Of a DNA stretch of 64,000 nt, positions 45,781 through 55,204 are shown in pieces. The notes under the pieces are model-generated. The model was given only the letters and a program-made list of their open reading frames with translations. It was not told the DNA's origin and did no database searches. Position 1 is the stretch's first letter; each line of letters begins with the position of its first letter. The stretch is from an uncultured Saprospiraceae bacterium. Its GTDB lineage: Bacteria; Bacteroidota; Bacteroidia; Chitinophagales; Saprospiraceae. Where the stretch lies: NCBI GenBank assembly GCA_937995755.1, contig CALKJD010000094.1:1-64000 (forward strand), in the 5' to 3' direction. Position numbers and translations under genes: made by a program.

Positions 45781-47235
45781 ATGAATAACATTAATTTGGA
45801 TTGGTTTTCATTTTGGTCAGGTATCGTACCAGACAATAAGGCGGTATCTCTTCTTGATGGCGATCGCACTTACACGTATGGCAATATTAATAGTAATGGT
45901 GAAAATATAGCTTCTTATCTCTATCATATTCGAGGTATTCGAAAAGGAGATAGAATCGGTATACTTTCGAAAAACTGTATAGAGAATATTTATCTCTTTG
46001 CTGCTGCACAAAAATTGGGCGCCATACTCGTACCTCTAAATTATAGATTAACAACCTATGAGCTTTCTCAATTAATTGAAGATGCAGATTTGTCCTTGTT
46101 ATTTTATAATAAAGAATTTGGAGTTGAGGAGCTAGATTGTACGTCCATCCTTTTAGATGATATACATACATTCGATCATCTTGAATCAATCCCACAAATT
46201 AGAATTTCTAGTCAAGATCCAATATTTATATTATACACTTCAGGATCGACAGGTATTCCAAAAGGTGTGGTGTATAGCCATAGAATGTTATATTGGAATA
46301 GTTTGAATACCTCTGTAAGTTTGGGTATCAATTCTGATAGTTGTGCATTGGTATGTATGCCGCCGTTTCATACTGGTGGTTGGAATGTACTACTTACGCC
46401 TGTCCTTCATCATGGAGGGCATGTGATCTTGACTGAAAAATTTGATTCTGGTGAAATTCTAATTGCTCTAGATAAGTTTGGCTGTAATCAATTTATGGCG
46501 GTTCCTACCATGCTTAGAATGATGGCGTCCGAGCCTACGTTTAATAATTTACAACTTAAACATCTGCCATATATCATAGTAGGAGGAGAAGCTATGTCGA
46601 TTGATTTGATCAAGGTCTACGAATCTAAGAATATCTCTATACGGCAAGGATTTGGCATGACAGAAGCAGGCCCCAATCTCACATCATTACATCATAACCA
46701 ATCGATGAAAAAGATTGGCTCTATTGGTAAGCCTAATATGTATGTGAATGTCAAATTAATAGATGAAATAGGCAATGAAGTTAAGCAAGGGGAGTTAGGC
46801 GAGTTATGTTTTTCTGGACCTATTGTAATGCCTGCGTATTGGAAGAATGAGGAAGCGACCACAGAAGCATTGGTAGATGGATGGCTACTCTCTGGAGATA
46901 TAGCCTTGATCGATGAGGAGGGCTACTTGTACATCAAAGATAGAAAAAAGAATATGTTCATATCGGGTGGTGAAAATGTATACCCAGCTGAGATAGAAAA
47001 AGAATTACTTAAGCATGCAGCTATTACAGAAATAGTAGTGGTAGGAGTGCCTAACGAAAAGTGGGGTGAAGTAGGAAAGGCCTATGTAGTGGCAAGTCAG
47101 CCGATCACAGAAGTTGAGCTTAAAGAATATTGTAAAGGGAAATTGTCAAAATTTAAGATCCCAAAACATTTCGAATTCATAGACAAGATGCCTGTTAGTT
47201 CTACAGGAAAAGTAGATCGAAAAAGTTTGAACTAA
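45781..47235 (+). CDS. AMP-forming acyl-CoA synthetase/ligase
   Basis: ANL-superfamily ligase of 484 residues that activates a carboxylate with ATP and CoA. Motifs in order: the phosphate loop ILYTSGSTGIPKGVVYSHR (around residue 155), FHTGGWNVL, QGFGMTEAGP, the hinge/ATP segment GWLLSGDIALIDEEGYLYIKDRKKNMFISGGENVYPAEIE (in parts) and the C-terminal catalytic lysine in STGKVDRKSL. It is slightly short, like short- and medium-chain acyl or aryl CoA ligases. Last gene of the five-gene operon, 8 bases after the KASIII-like gene. Substrate unknown. Confidence 0.9.
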   Translation: MNNINLDWFSFWSGIVPDNKAVSLLDGDRTYTYGNINSNGENIASYLYHIRGIRKGDRIGILSKNCIENIYLFAAAQKLGAILVPLNYRLTTYELSQLIEDADLSLLFYNKEFGVEELDCTSILLDDIHTFDHLESIPQIRISSQDPIFILYTSGSTGIPKGVVYSHRMLYWNSLNTSVSLGINSDSCALVCMPPFHTGGWNVLLTPVLHHGGHVILTEKFDSGEILIALDKFGCNQFMAVPTMLRMMASEPTFNNLQLKHLPYIIVGGEAMSIDLIKVYESKNISIRQGFGMTEAGPNLTSLHHNQSMKKIGSIGKPNMYVNVKLIDEIGNEVKQGELGELCFSGPIVMPAYWKNEEATTEALVDGWLLSGDIALIDEEGYLYIKDRKKNMFISGGENVYPAEIEKELLKHAAITEIVVVGVPNEKWGEVGKAYVVASQPITEVELKEYCKGKLSKFKIPKHFEFIDKMPVSSTGKVDRKSLN

Positions 47236-47478
47236 TTGGAGCGCCATAATTGGCCTCAGTCTATTGCCAAGTAATCCTTGATTCGATTCATTATTATTTG
47301 TCTTACGTAGATTTCATTTGTGTTCCCTTCTTATCTTTCTTCCTCAAGGATCTTAGTAAGGGCTTGATTTGTTTTCTTGTAATGCCTTTACTAGTATAAA
47401 AAGGATAGCCGCATTATTAAGTATAAGTCTCTTAAAGGATTTCTTGTTGAGTAGGATCACATCCATTTCAATATCGGC
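47236..47478. other. Convergent intergenic region
   Basis: About 240 bases after the ligase gene, before the apparent frameshifted tail of the LamG gene that reads on the other strand from 47479. No terminator hairpin with a T-run and no gene seen. Confidence 0.35.
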
Positions 47479-47622
47479 TTAAATAGTATGGGTAACTAGT
47501 ATTTGCTTTTCGTTATCGTCATTGATATATACAGAGCTAGCTCCAGATACTATTATATAGAGTGAGTCGCCTTTATTGTTTCTTACGGTTACTAATTTTG
47601 TCCCATTTCTATCTTGCTTCTT
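47479..47622 (-). pseudogene. Out-of-frame continuation of the LamG protein C-terminus
   Basis: On the minus strand, the frame shifted by one base relative to the end of the upstream ORF encodes a plausible beta-rich tail (RNGTKLVTVRNNKGDSLY, then IIVSGASSVYIND) and ends with TAA at 47479-47481. Removing one A from the GCAAAAG run just before the current stop would join both parts. Whether this is a real mutation, a slippage site or a base-calling error cannot be told. Confidence 0.5.
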
Positions 47623-49429
47623 TTGCGTCGGTCCATCGATACATTCCGTATCCCATAATATTAATATATTCTTTGTGATCTATATCTGTAGCAGTTATAA
47701 AGTCTTGGTACCATTTTTCGAAACCCGCTCGAAAATCATGATTGCTATTGTCGACTGAGTAATAGGACCAAATGTTAGGTGCTGGAGAATCTTGCCTTAC
47801 ATTAAATAGAATCACGATATTAACTTTCTGTCCAATATTTTTTCCGGCTTTGGCCAATAAGGAAAGTTTATTTCTAATTGAATTCTCGGATGAAGATGTT
47901 GACAGATCGTAAGCATTGGAGTGGTAATTAGTAAGAAATATTTCATCATGATGAGTCACAAGATCTTCTGCTATTTCAATACTAGGTACGTCTCCTGGAT
48001 TCTTTATTTTTCCGATATAGAACCTTCGTTGTATTAGTGGATTCAAAGCAGATGAGTCACCTAATATTGGAATGTATTTTAAACTGTCTAGTCTCGCCAG
48101 CCATGGAGCATAATCTATATCGTAATTTCCAGATCCATTCCAAAATTCTATTTCACTAACCATGCCTTGAGGTAGATGATTGTAGTCTTTGTGATAGTCT
48201 ATGATATTGTCAAATGATGTTCCATATCCAGCAGATACGAAAGTGATATGGATTGATTGGTTGTTGCTTTTGTGTATAAAGCTATCTAATTCCATTTGCA
48301 TACCACTACTTAATGCCGTACCGATATTATAAAGGTAGATATTGTTGAAGTCTTGTTGTATACACCAGGTAAGTAATGAGTCTTCCTTGAGTGCATCTCC
48401 GAGTATATCATCGGTTACAAAATTGTTGATATAGATTCCTCGATGATTGACATGCTGATCATGAACAGATTCAGTATGTTTGCAGCCTGGCATAGCCCAT
48501 AGATAGGTTTTCGAAATGGGAGATATAAGACTACTATCTTGTATAAATACTACTGGAGTAATTAAATTAAGAGTACAAGCAGTATCTATGGAAAGTGTAT
48601 CTATCTGTATGGATACATCTGCATAGATTATTGTATCAGATTGTATATGTATTTTTTCAAAGGTGAGAGTGTCAGGACAATACTCTTGATATAGTTCAGT
48701 TATTTTTTCTTCACTTAGCTTACGATTATATATTCTTACCTCATCAACCTTTCCATTAAATCCTTGGCCACCAATAAAATTGGGCATGCCTATAATTAAT
48801 GAATCTGAGAGGGATGGACTACTTGCAAGGAGATATTCTAATGAGAAAGCCCACTCTCCATTTATGTGTACATCCACTACTTTTTCTATAGCATCATACA
48901 TCATGACGATATGGTGCCATTGATTATTATCTAGAAAGGAGTGATATTCATGAACACTGTGACTTGTGGGTAATGATTGACCTACTAATAAAGAACCTTT
49001 ATTCCAAATGCCATAGATGCCAGTCGATTGATCTATTCCTCCTGAACTTATAAAATATTGATTCTGTGAGGTATCTATAGTGAAAGTATCCGTAGGCGTA
49101 CAATCATCAAAGGGATATATCCAAATACTAATACTTAACGAATCATAAGCATCCGTATAATCGACATTTAGATTTAAGTGTTCTTCTTCGCCATCAAATC
49201 TAAATGCACTTAATGTAGAAGAAAACCTGTCGGTGGTAAATTCAGCACCTCTTATAGTTCCATGATGTTCTCCGATATCGTCACTCACATCACCATTAAA
49301 ACGATAATAAGCTATTAGGCTATCTTCTATAATTGAGACGTTTTTTTTGGATGGATAGAAACTGGCTTTGCTACTTTCAATTTGGATGAAACTTAAATAA
49401 ACTAAGACTATAGAAATTCTTATTAACAT
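47609..49429 (-). CDS. Secreted LamG-domain protein, C-terminus probably frameshifted
   Basis: Exported protein of 606 residues (signal MLIRISIVLVYLSFIQIESSKAS). Residues about 38-250 form a LamG/concanavalin-like jelly-roll (IAYYRFNGDVSDDIGEHHGTI, WHHIVMMYD, GKVDEVRIYNRKLSEEKI), usually a glycan- or matrix-binding module. The C-terminal half looks like an alpha/beta domain, perhaps glycosidase-barrel-like (FNNIYLYNIG, YINIMGYGMYRWTD), which I cannot assign. Reading in the +1 frame past the stop continues coding-like sequence for about 45 residues to a stop at 47479, so the frame seems interrupted in the GCAAAAG run near 47622. No T9SS domain is visible. Confidence 0.78.
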   Translation of the reverse strand: MLIRISIVLVYLSFIQIESSKASFYPSKKNVSIIEDSLIAYYRFNGDVSDDIGEHHGTIRGAEFTTDRFSSTLSAFRFDGEEEHLNLNVDYTDAYDSLSISIWIYPFDDCTPTDTFTIDTSQNQYFISSGGIDQSTGIYGIWNKGSLLVGQSLPTSHSVHEYHSFLDNNQWHHIVMMYDAIEKVVDVHINGEWAFSLEYLLASSPSLSDSLIIGMPNFIGGQGFNGKVDEVRIYNRKLSEEKITELYQEYCPDTLTFEKIHIQSDTIIYADVSIQIDTLSIDTACTLNLITPVVFIQDSSLISPISKTYLWAMPGCKHTESVHDQHVNHRGIYINNFVTDDILGDALKEDSLLTWCIQQDFNNIYLYNIGTALSSGMQMELDSFIHKSNNQSIHITFVSAGYGTSFDNIIDYHKDYNHLPQGMVSEIEFWNGSGNYDIDYAPWLARLDSLKYIPILGDSSALNPLIQRRFYIGKIKNPGDVPSIEIAEDLVTHHDEIFLTNYHSNAYDLSTSSSENSIRNKLSLLAKAGKNIGQKVNIVILFNVRQDSPAPNIWSYYSVDNSNHDFRAGFEKWYQDFITATDIDHKEYINIMGYGMYRWTDAKEAR

Positions 49430-49634
49430 AATCGCCTTTAAGTTTAGGTGTTGTTTAATATAAGCTTATTTTGAATCGTAAATGTTGAAACAGTTTTGTC
49501 TGCTTACTAGACTAAGATAGTAAATTTGGAAAGATTAGAAATATTTCAACAGGGCTGAGACGTCTATCTGTAGAAGTGAATTACATTTTATTCTGATTAG
49601 ATATGTGTAAAACTTCGGTATGGATTGGAAGTAG

Positions 49635-51128
49635 TTAGACTTTTCGAGATAGTGATATATGAGTTTTTCTTCCTTCTCTGACCACAGTTTCCATTATTTC
49701 TTCGATGTCTTTCTCGGTAGTTCTAAAGTTAACAATACAAGCTCTAAGGCAATATTGATCATTGATTACTGCATTAGATAAGAATACCTCTCCTCCAGCT
49801 TGCAGAGTATTTAAAAGTGTTTCATTAAGCTCGTTTAGATATAGATCGTGGCTTTCTAATTCATTGGATAGTTCAATAGGAATGTATCTGAATGTTGCTA
49901 TACTTAAGTTTTGTGTAATAGCTTCTAGCTCACTATGTTTTTGTGCCAATGCAAACATTGATTTAGACAAGTCTATATCTTCTGAGATTAATTTTTCGTA
50001 GCCACTTCTTCCTATATGTTGTAATGTCATCCAAACTTTTAAAGCTCTAAACCCTCTTGAATTTTGCAATCCAAATTCATAATAATTTTGAGTATTCTCA
50101 CCTTCAGGATTGCTAAAGTTATAATACTCAGGATGAGAGCTAAATGTATCAATAAGATGCTGTGGATTTTTCACCAAAGTGCAGCCTGCTTCTAATGGAC
50201 TATATAACCATTTGTGAGGGTCTAGTGCAATAGAATCAGCTTCTGCCATTCCATGGAAGATGTCTTTTAATGCAGGTATTACTGCTGCAGGTATTCCATA
50301 AGCACCGTCAATATGAAACCATAAATCATGCTTTTTACAGATGGTAGATAAACTCTTTAAATTATCTACTACGCCAGTAGATACATCACCGGCTGTGCCG
50401 ATAACCATTAAAGGGGTATGGCCGCTCTCTATGTCGTTCTTAATTGTTTCTTCTAATATTTTCTCGTTTAATTTATTGTCTTGAGTTGTGGCAATCCATC
50501 TAATCGAATTGGTTCCTAATCCAAATAGAATTACAGCTTTTTCGATCCATGTGTGGGTAGCCTTGGAACAGTATACTGTCATTGAATGTGAAGTATTAGT
50601 GATCCCTAACTCTTTAATGCTTTTAGGTGCCTTAGCGGTTCTAGCGGCCAAGAAGGCGGTGAAGTTTGCCATGTTTCCACCGCTAACTAATAAACCTCCA
50701 AAGTGTGAAGGAACGCCTATGAATTCCCCCAACCACTTGATCGTTTGCTTTTCGATTTCTGTAGCTATTGGACTTAGTATTTGAGCTCCAACGTTAGGAT
50801 TGACAGCTGCAGCTAGTAAGTCGGCAAGTGCTCCTAAGGGTGCAGCTGAAGAGGTAATGTATCCCATAAATTTCGGATGACCATTGAACAAAGAATTATC
50901 GAATAATAACTCCGAAGTCTTAGATAGCAATTCTTTTGGAGAACTACCTTTTTCTGGTAATGGATCATTCCCTAATGTACTTTGTAGTTGACTAGGAGAT
51001 TTGGTTGTGGTTACTGATCGAGTATTAATAGAGTCAATGAAATCTGAAATTTTATCAATTAGTTCATATCCCAGTTTTTGAAATTCCTTTCCACTGATGT
51101 CTATCTCATTTTTTCGATTACGATTCAT
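49635..51128 (-). CDS. PLP-dependent group II amino acid decarboxylase (aromatic/glutamate type)
   Basis: Decarboxylase of 497 residues. The PLP lysine is in SIALDPHKWLYSPLEAGC (about residue 306), the cofactor-aspartate motif is WFHIDGAYG, and the N-terminal NGHPKFMGYITSSAAPLGALADLLAAAVNPN (in parts) is the substrate-loop region typical of the aromatic-L-amino-acid/tyrosine/histidine decarboxylase family. The substrate is likely a bulky or aromatic amino acid but cannot be fixed. The adjacent APC permease (113 bases upstream, same strand) probably imports the amino acid or exchanges it for the amine. Confidence 0.9.
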   Translation of the reverse strand: MNRNRKNEIDISGKEFQKLGYELIDKISDFIDSINTRSVTTTKSPSQLQSTLGNDPLPEKGSSPKELLSKTSELLFDNSLFNGHPKFMGYITSSAAPLGALADLLAAAVNPNVGAQILSPIATEIEKQTIKWLGEFIGVPSHFGGLLVSGGNMANFTAFLAARTAKAPKSIKELGITNTSHSMTVYCSKATHTWIEKAVILFGLGTNSIRWIATTQDNKLNEKILEETIKNDIESGHTPLMVIGTAGDVSTGVVDNLKSLSTICKKHDLWFHIDGAYGIPAAVIPALKDIFHGMAEADSIALDPHKWLYSPLEAGCTLVKNPQHLIDTFSSHPEYYNFSNPEGENTQNYYEFGLQNSRGFRALKVWMTLQHIGRSGYEKLISEDIDLSKSMFALAQKHSELEAITQNLSIATFRYIPIELSNELESHDLYLNELNETLLNTLQAGGEVFLSNAVINDQYCLRACIVNFRTTEKDIEEIMETVVREGRKTHISLSRKV

Positions 51129-51240
51129 GATATTGGTTTTTTGGCTTTTAAATCGACAAAGACAACAAAATAATAAACGTCTTTTTGTAACGCTGACTTT
51201 CCTACTTTTTACATGCTTAATTAGTCCTTCGAATTTATGA

Positions 51241-52566
51241 TTATGAATTTATCGTGTTATTTTTTTCATTCTTGTTAGAGTATGTCCAAGCAAATAGTCC
51301 TAAGATAATGTAAATCACGATGATAGCAATCATTTGTTCCCATTTAGTCGTGAATTCATAATAGAGGATAAGTAATCCGCCAAAGCCCAATCCAAGAATA
51401 GATAATCCAGTAAGCAATGTAGAGGAGTTAGTTTTGTCTCTGATTTTAAAGTTTGCTACGGCCATTAATAATGAAACTAAAAGGAAGGTGATGCTACCAA
51501 ATTCAAGTATTAATTCAAGACCTCCTACAAGTATTAATGAACTTGCCATGGAAGACATTCCTATAATGGCATTTTTAGGACTGCCATTGCTTCTTACAGC
51601 TAACCATTTTGGAAAATAGCCATCCTTTGCAATTACTGACATCTGCCTTGAAGAACCAAACAGAGTTCCGCTAATAGCACTACTACTGGCTAATATAGCA
51701 CCAAGTATCACTAGGTTAGTTCCTAGCTTACCTAAAACATTTCCGGCTCCTGCGGCTAAAGCATATTCTTTATTTTGTATGATCTCTTCTGTTGGAATGG
51801 CAAACAATGCTCCAAGTGATATGACAACATAAATTAGAATGGCTAAGGAAATGGCGGAATAAATTGCCCTCGGTATATTTTTTTCTGGATGAGTCATTTC
51901 ATTAACAGCGTTAATTACTAATTGGAAACCTTCAAAGGCAACGAATGTCAATGATGCAACAATTAATATAGAGAAGAAACTTGTGGTCTCTGCATCTAGA
52001 GCCATATTGCTTACAAATGTTCCAAAGTCAGTGGTGCCATGAGACATTAGTACAATTGAAATAATAGATAGTACAACCAGTTTGGTATATACCATTAGAT
52101 CTTCAATTTTACCCATACCGTTGACACTCCAAATATTAATCACAGTAAACAAGCCAATTACAGCAATCGCTACACTCTTTCTTATCCAGAGATTATTTGC
52201 AAAATCGGTACTGCTTATTGCGTAAGCGGAGAAGGTATAAGCATATAATGCTAGTGTGCTTATATAGCCAAAAATAATAAACCATCCTATCGCCGAAGCT
52301 GAGAAGTGCGAGTTAGGATAGGTTCTTTTAAAGAAAGAATATGTGGCACCTTCGTCCTTGTAATACAGTCCAAGCTTGACATAAGAATAGGCCGCTAATG
52401 ATGCAATTAGGCCACCTATAATAATAGCTATAGGGGTTAAGGTGCCTATCATCGAAACAGAAATTCCTAGTATAGTGAAGATGCCACCTCCAACCATGCC
52501 ACCTAGTGCTATCGCTATTAGTTCAGCTAACCCTAGTTGTTTATTTCTTTTTCTATGTTGGGTCAT
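51241..52566 (-). CDS. APC family amino acid permease
   Basis: Inner-membrane transporter of 441 residues with about 12 membrane segments. The first segment has the conserved unwound-helix motif IALGGMVGGGIFTILG and segment 6 has LTFVAFEGFQLVINAVNEM, both typical of amino acid-polyamine-organocation transporters. It shares its strand with the decarboxylase gene directly downstream. As a pair they resemble decarboxylase/antiporter systems that consume protons or supply amines; the transport mode is inference. Confidence 0.9.
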   Translation of the reverse strand: MTQHRKRNKQLGLAELIAIALGGMVGGGIFTILGISVSMIGTLTPIAIIIGGLIASLAAYSYVKLGLYYKDEGATYSFFKRTYPNSHFSASAIGWFIIFGYISTLALYAYTFSAYAISSTDFANNLWIRKSVAIAVIGLFTVINIWSVNGMGKIEDLMVYTKLVVLSIISIVLMSHGTTDFGTFVSNMALDAETTSFFSILIVASLTFVAFEGFQLVINAVNEMTHPEKNIPRAIYSAISLAILIYVVISLGALFAIPTEEIIQNKEYALAAGAGNVLGKLGTNLVILGAILASSSAISGTLFGSSRQMSVIAKDGYFPKWLAVRSNGSPKNAIIGMSSMASSLILVGGLELILEFGSITFLLVSLLMAVANFKIRDKTNSSTLLTGLSILGLGFGGLLILYYEFTTKWEQMIAIIVIYIILGLFAWTYSNKNEKNNTINS

Positions 52567-52677
52567 GTTTTAATATACTTTTAAGATTATATATCCATTA
52601 CGCCACCACATAACTTTGACTTTGTTCTTTTTATGATAAGCGCATTAGTAAACTGATGTTCTTTACCGATAATTCTT

Positions 52678-53262
52678 CTACGCACAAAATTCTTTCAACT
52701 CTTCGTATACTTTCTGCATAGGCATTCCCATTATGTTACTATAGCTTCCATAGATATACTCAACCTTACAGACACCAAGCCAATCTTGAATTCCGTAAGA
52801 GCCAGCCTTATCAAAAGGTTGGCAAGTGTCTATATAGTATTCTATTTCTTCTTGACTCATTTCTGCGATTTTCACTCTAGATACATCGTCAAATACGTAA
52901 GTCTCTGAAGATGACCTTAGGCAGACACCTGTAATTACTGTATGCTCTATTCCAGAGAGGGTAGTAAGTGTCTCTATAGCATCTTGGCTATCCTTTGGTT
53001 TGCCATATATTTTATCATTGCATATTACGATAGTATCTGCAGTGATGTAGACTTCATCATCTGCAATATGATCAAAAGCCATCGCTTTTTCTCTAGCTAG
53101 AAAAGATGCCACTTGAGTCACATCCATTTCTGGACTATATGTTTCGTCTATCTCTTTCACCCTCTTATCATAAGGTGTAATTCCACTAAGTTCTAATAGT
53201 TCTTTTCGACGAGGTGATCCAGATGATAATATCAACTTTTTACCGTTTAGGATTGATTGCAT
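52678..53262 (-). CDS. maf: Maf family nucleoside triphosphate pyrophosphatase
   Basis: House-cleaning pyrophosphatase of 194 residues that removes non-canonical or dTTP/UTP-type nucleotides. LILSSGSPRRKELLELSGI (residues 10-28), FLAREKA, ITADTIV and KAGSYGIQDW complete the YhdE/YceF motif set. The IQDW form is typical of the dTTP/UTP-specific YhdE branch. It lies 35 bases after the UbiA gene, a pairing frequent in Bacteroidota. Confidence 0.94.
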   Translation of the reverse strand: MQSILNGKKLILSSGSPRRKELLELSGITPYDKRVKEIDETYSPEMDVTQVASFLAREKAMAFDHIADDEVYITADTIVICNDKIYGKPKDSQDAIETLTTLSGIEHTVITGVCLRSSSETYVFDDVSRVKIAEMSQEEIEYYIDTCQPFDKAGSYGIQDWLGVCKVEYIYGSYSNIMGMPMQKVYEELKEFCA

Positions 53263-53297
53263 AGTTTGTTTGTAATAGTATTAGGTGTAAGTATATC

Positions 53298-54194
53298 TTA
53301 CTTTACGGGTAAGATTAGATAGATTAAGCCAGCTAGCATAGCATACTTAATGATTTTTGATGCTTTGCTATATTGTATTCTTTGATAAGCACGCCATAAC
53401 ACTTGAAGGCTCCAAAGTATTAATATAACAAGTGCAGAAAAAGGTATTGCTTTTGGAAGAGCAGTGGACCAATGATAGCTTGCATATATTATTATACTGA
53501 TGAGTAACAACACACCTGAGAATATCGATAATGCTCTGGCTCTACTTTCTCCATACACGACTGGTAAGGTAAGATAGCCTGCAGCCTTGTCGCCTTCTGC
53601 ATCTTCAAGATCTTTGACTTGCTCACGATACATCGAACTGAGAAATGAGAATAATACAAACATCCACAGCAGCTCTCTATATTGTTGCCAACCAGTAGGG
53701 TCAATACCTTTCCATTGGGTAATCATATTACGCTCTGCTAGGAATAGAATACCCGGAACCAAGGCACAAAACAATGAAACGATGAAGTTGCCCATGAGCG
53801 GTGTCCCTTTGAGTAGTCTACTATATAGATAGAGTACTAATACTGCTAAAGGATATATCCAGAGCAAACCAAGACTTTGAGTTTTGTAAGCTACATATAC
53901 GGAGAGTACCAGTCCGACTCCATTAAATAACCAGTAGGTCAGTAACGTCTTTCTTTTATCCTTTACACGTTCTATACCATTATGCTTATCCGCTTCAAGA
54001 TCATATACATCATTAATAAGATATGCACCTATGGCAAGCATCGTAGTGACTATACCTAATAGGATAATGTCAATGTAACTCATCGAAGTAGGTACTTGAA
54101 CGAGTTCACTATTCCTATCAAATATCATATACCATACGGCCCATTGAGTGAGTAGAATGATAATTAGATTTTTAATTCGAAAAGCTCTATGCAT
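53298..54194 (-). CDS. UbiA family prenyltransferase, likely geranylgeranylglycerol-phosphate type
   Basis: Polytopic prenyltransferase of 298 residues with eight or nine membrane segments. The two Asp-rich motifs that bind the diphosphate-Mg are NDVYDLEADKHNG (about residues 62-74) and REQVKDLEDAEGD (about 190). The pairing with maf and the nearby kdsC is the arrangement I associate with Bacteroidota proteins annotated as geranylgeranylglycerol-phosphate geranylgeranyltransferase. The role could be an ether-lipid-like or quinone product; substrate is inference. Confidence 0.87.
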   Translation of the reverse strand: MHRAFRIKNLIIILLTQWAVWYMIFDRNSELVQVPTSMSYIDIILLGIVTTMLAIGAYLINDVYDLEADKHNGIERVKDKRKTLLTYWLFNGVGLVLSVYVAYKTQSLGLLWIYPLAVLVLYLYSRLLKGTPLMGNFIVSLFCALVPGILFLAERNMITQWKGIDPTGWQQYRELLWMFVLFSFLSSMYREQVKDLEDAEGDKAAGYLTLPVVYGESRARALSIFSGVLLLISIIIYASYHWSTALPKAIPFSALVILILWSLQVLWRAYQRIQYSKASKIIKYAMLAGLIYLILPVK

Positions 54195-54532
54195 TTTATT
54201 TGTAATGTGTTGTCAAGTATTGTAATAGGCTATATAATAGCTTATTATCGTTATATGAATAATATACAGTATTGACAAAAGAATATGATAGGCTAATGTA
54301 ACTAAAAAGTATTTATAGGTTTCAGTATATAAGAATAATGATTTGAAGAATTAATGTATAGGTCTACTAAACCATACTCCTATTAGAATATTAGATAGAT
54401 AACCATAAGAAGCTAATCTTAAGGCAACGATTCACTTTCTGCAATTCAATATAAGTAAGTGTTTAATAGAATAGTATAGAGACGGTTTTACGACAATCAA
54501 TTATACTATAGTATGAAAACTATTGGGTTGCA
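54195..54532. other. AT-rich intergenic region between the UbiA and DNRLRE genes
   Basis: 338 bases, very AT-rich, with only a small GCTAT-ata-ATAGC repeat near 54232. No promoter box, terminator or gene that I can support. Confidence 0.35.
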
Positions 54533-55204
54533 TTAATCTTCTAAAGAGTAGTAGATGTCAAGTTTTGGATGTACGCTGGAGTTCGTATTGTCGCTAGATC
54601 CGAATAGCATAACTCTTTTAGTTTCTTCAGTCTCAAGTTTCAGAACGCAACCGAAATTATTGTCTGAATCTAAGATCATGTCTTTAAATAAATCTGTAAC
54701 ATCGATGTTTAAATAATCTTGAATTTCATTTTCTGATTCCGCTAAAATAACTTGATCAATTTCGCTTGATGCAGGTTGATTATTCCAAGTGACTTGATCT
54801 TCTTCCCATGAAGATGTTAATCTTTGTAGAACACATGAATTAGAGCCATCATCTGAAAAATGTGAACCGTTTGAAGGTGAATCGTATGAATATAGTGATA
54901 ATTGGATACTATCAATAATTGCATTCTGCGGTAATACTGTGAAATCAAATTTTAATAAAGCTCGTACTACTAATGCCTGTCCGCTATTGGTTGACGCGAT
55001 TGCAGTAAGGTCAGGGTGAGTTCCTAAGTTTCTGTCAGGTTCATAGTCGTAAATAAAAGCATCCATTCCTTCAGTAGCGCCAGGTCTTAATGATTCGGTG
55101 AATTGAGTGTATGTAGGTTCTGAGGATGTGATTACATCTTCCTTACATCCAAATAAGCAAAAAATAAACCCTGTAAGAAAAATGGCAATTATCGATGTTT
55201 TCAT
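54533..55204 (-). CDS. DNRLRE-domain lipoprotein
   Basis: Lipoprotein of 223 residues (signal TSIIAIFLTGFIFCLFGCKED). The mature protein is one DNRLRE domain: EGMDAFIYDYEPDRNLGTHPDL, LLKFDFTVLPQNAIIDSIQLSLYSYDSP (in parts), WEEDQVTWNNQP and the C-terminal HPKLDIYY, a surface beta-sandwich of about 160 residues found in filamentous adhesins and wall-associated proteins. It separates kdsC from ubiA-maf, with more than 300 bases of non-coding DNA on each side, which suggests insertion of an accessory gene. Confidence 0.82.
   Translation of the reverse strand: MKTSIIAIFLTGFIFCLFGCKEDVITSSEPTYTQFTESLRPGATEGMDAFIYDYEPDRNLGTHPDLTAIASTNSGQALVVRALLKFDFTVLPQNAIIDSIQLSLYSYDSPSNGSHFSDDGSNSCVLQRLTSSWEEDQVTWNNQPASSEIDQVILAESENEIQDYLNIDVTDLFKDMILDSDNNFGCVLKLETEETKRVMLFGSSDNTNSSVHPKLDIYYSLED

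Noticed and set aside
38579-47235. Olefin/beta-lactone (OleABCD-type) cluster
   Set aside because: The enzyme classes are similar (thiolase-fold, hydrolase, ligase, SDR), but the thiolase-fold protein resembles FabH rather than OleA, the hydrolase is an exported lipoprotein, and a porin and symporter are in the operon.
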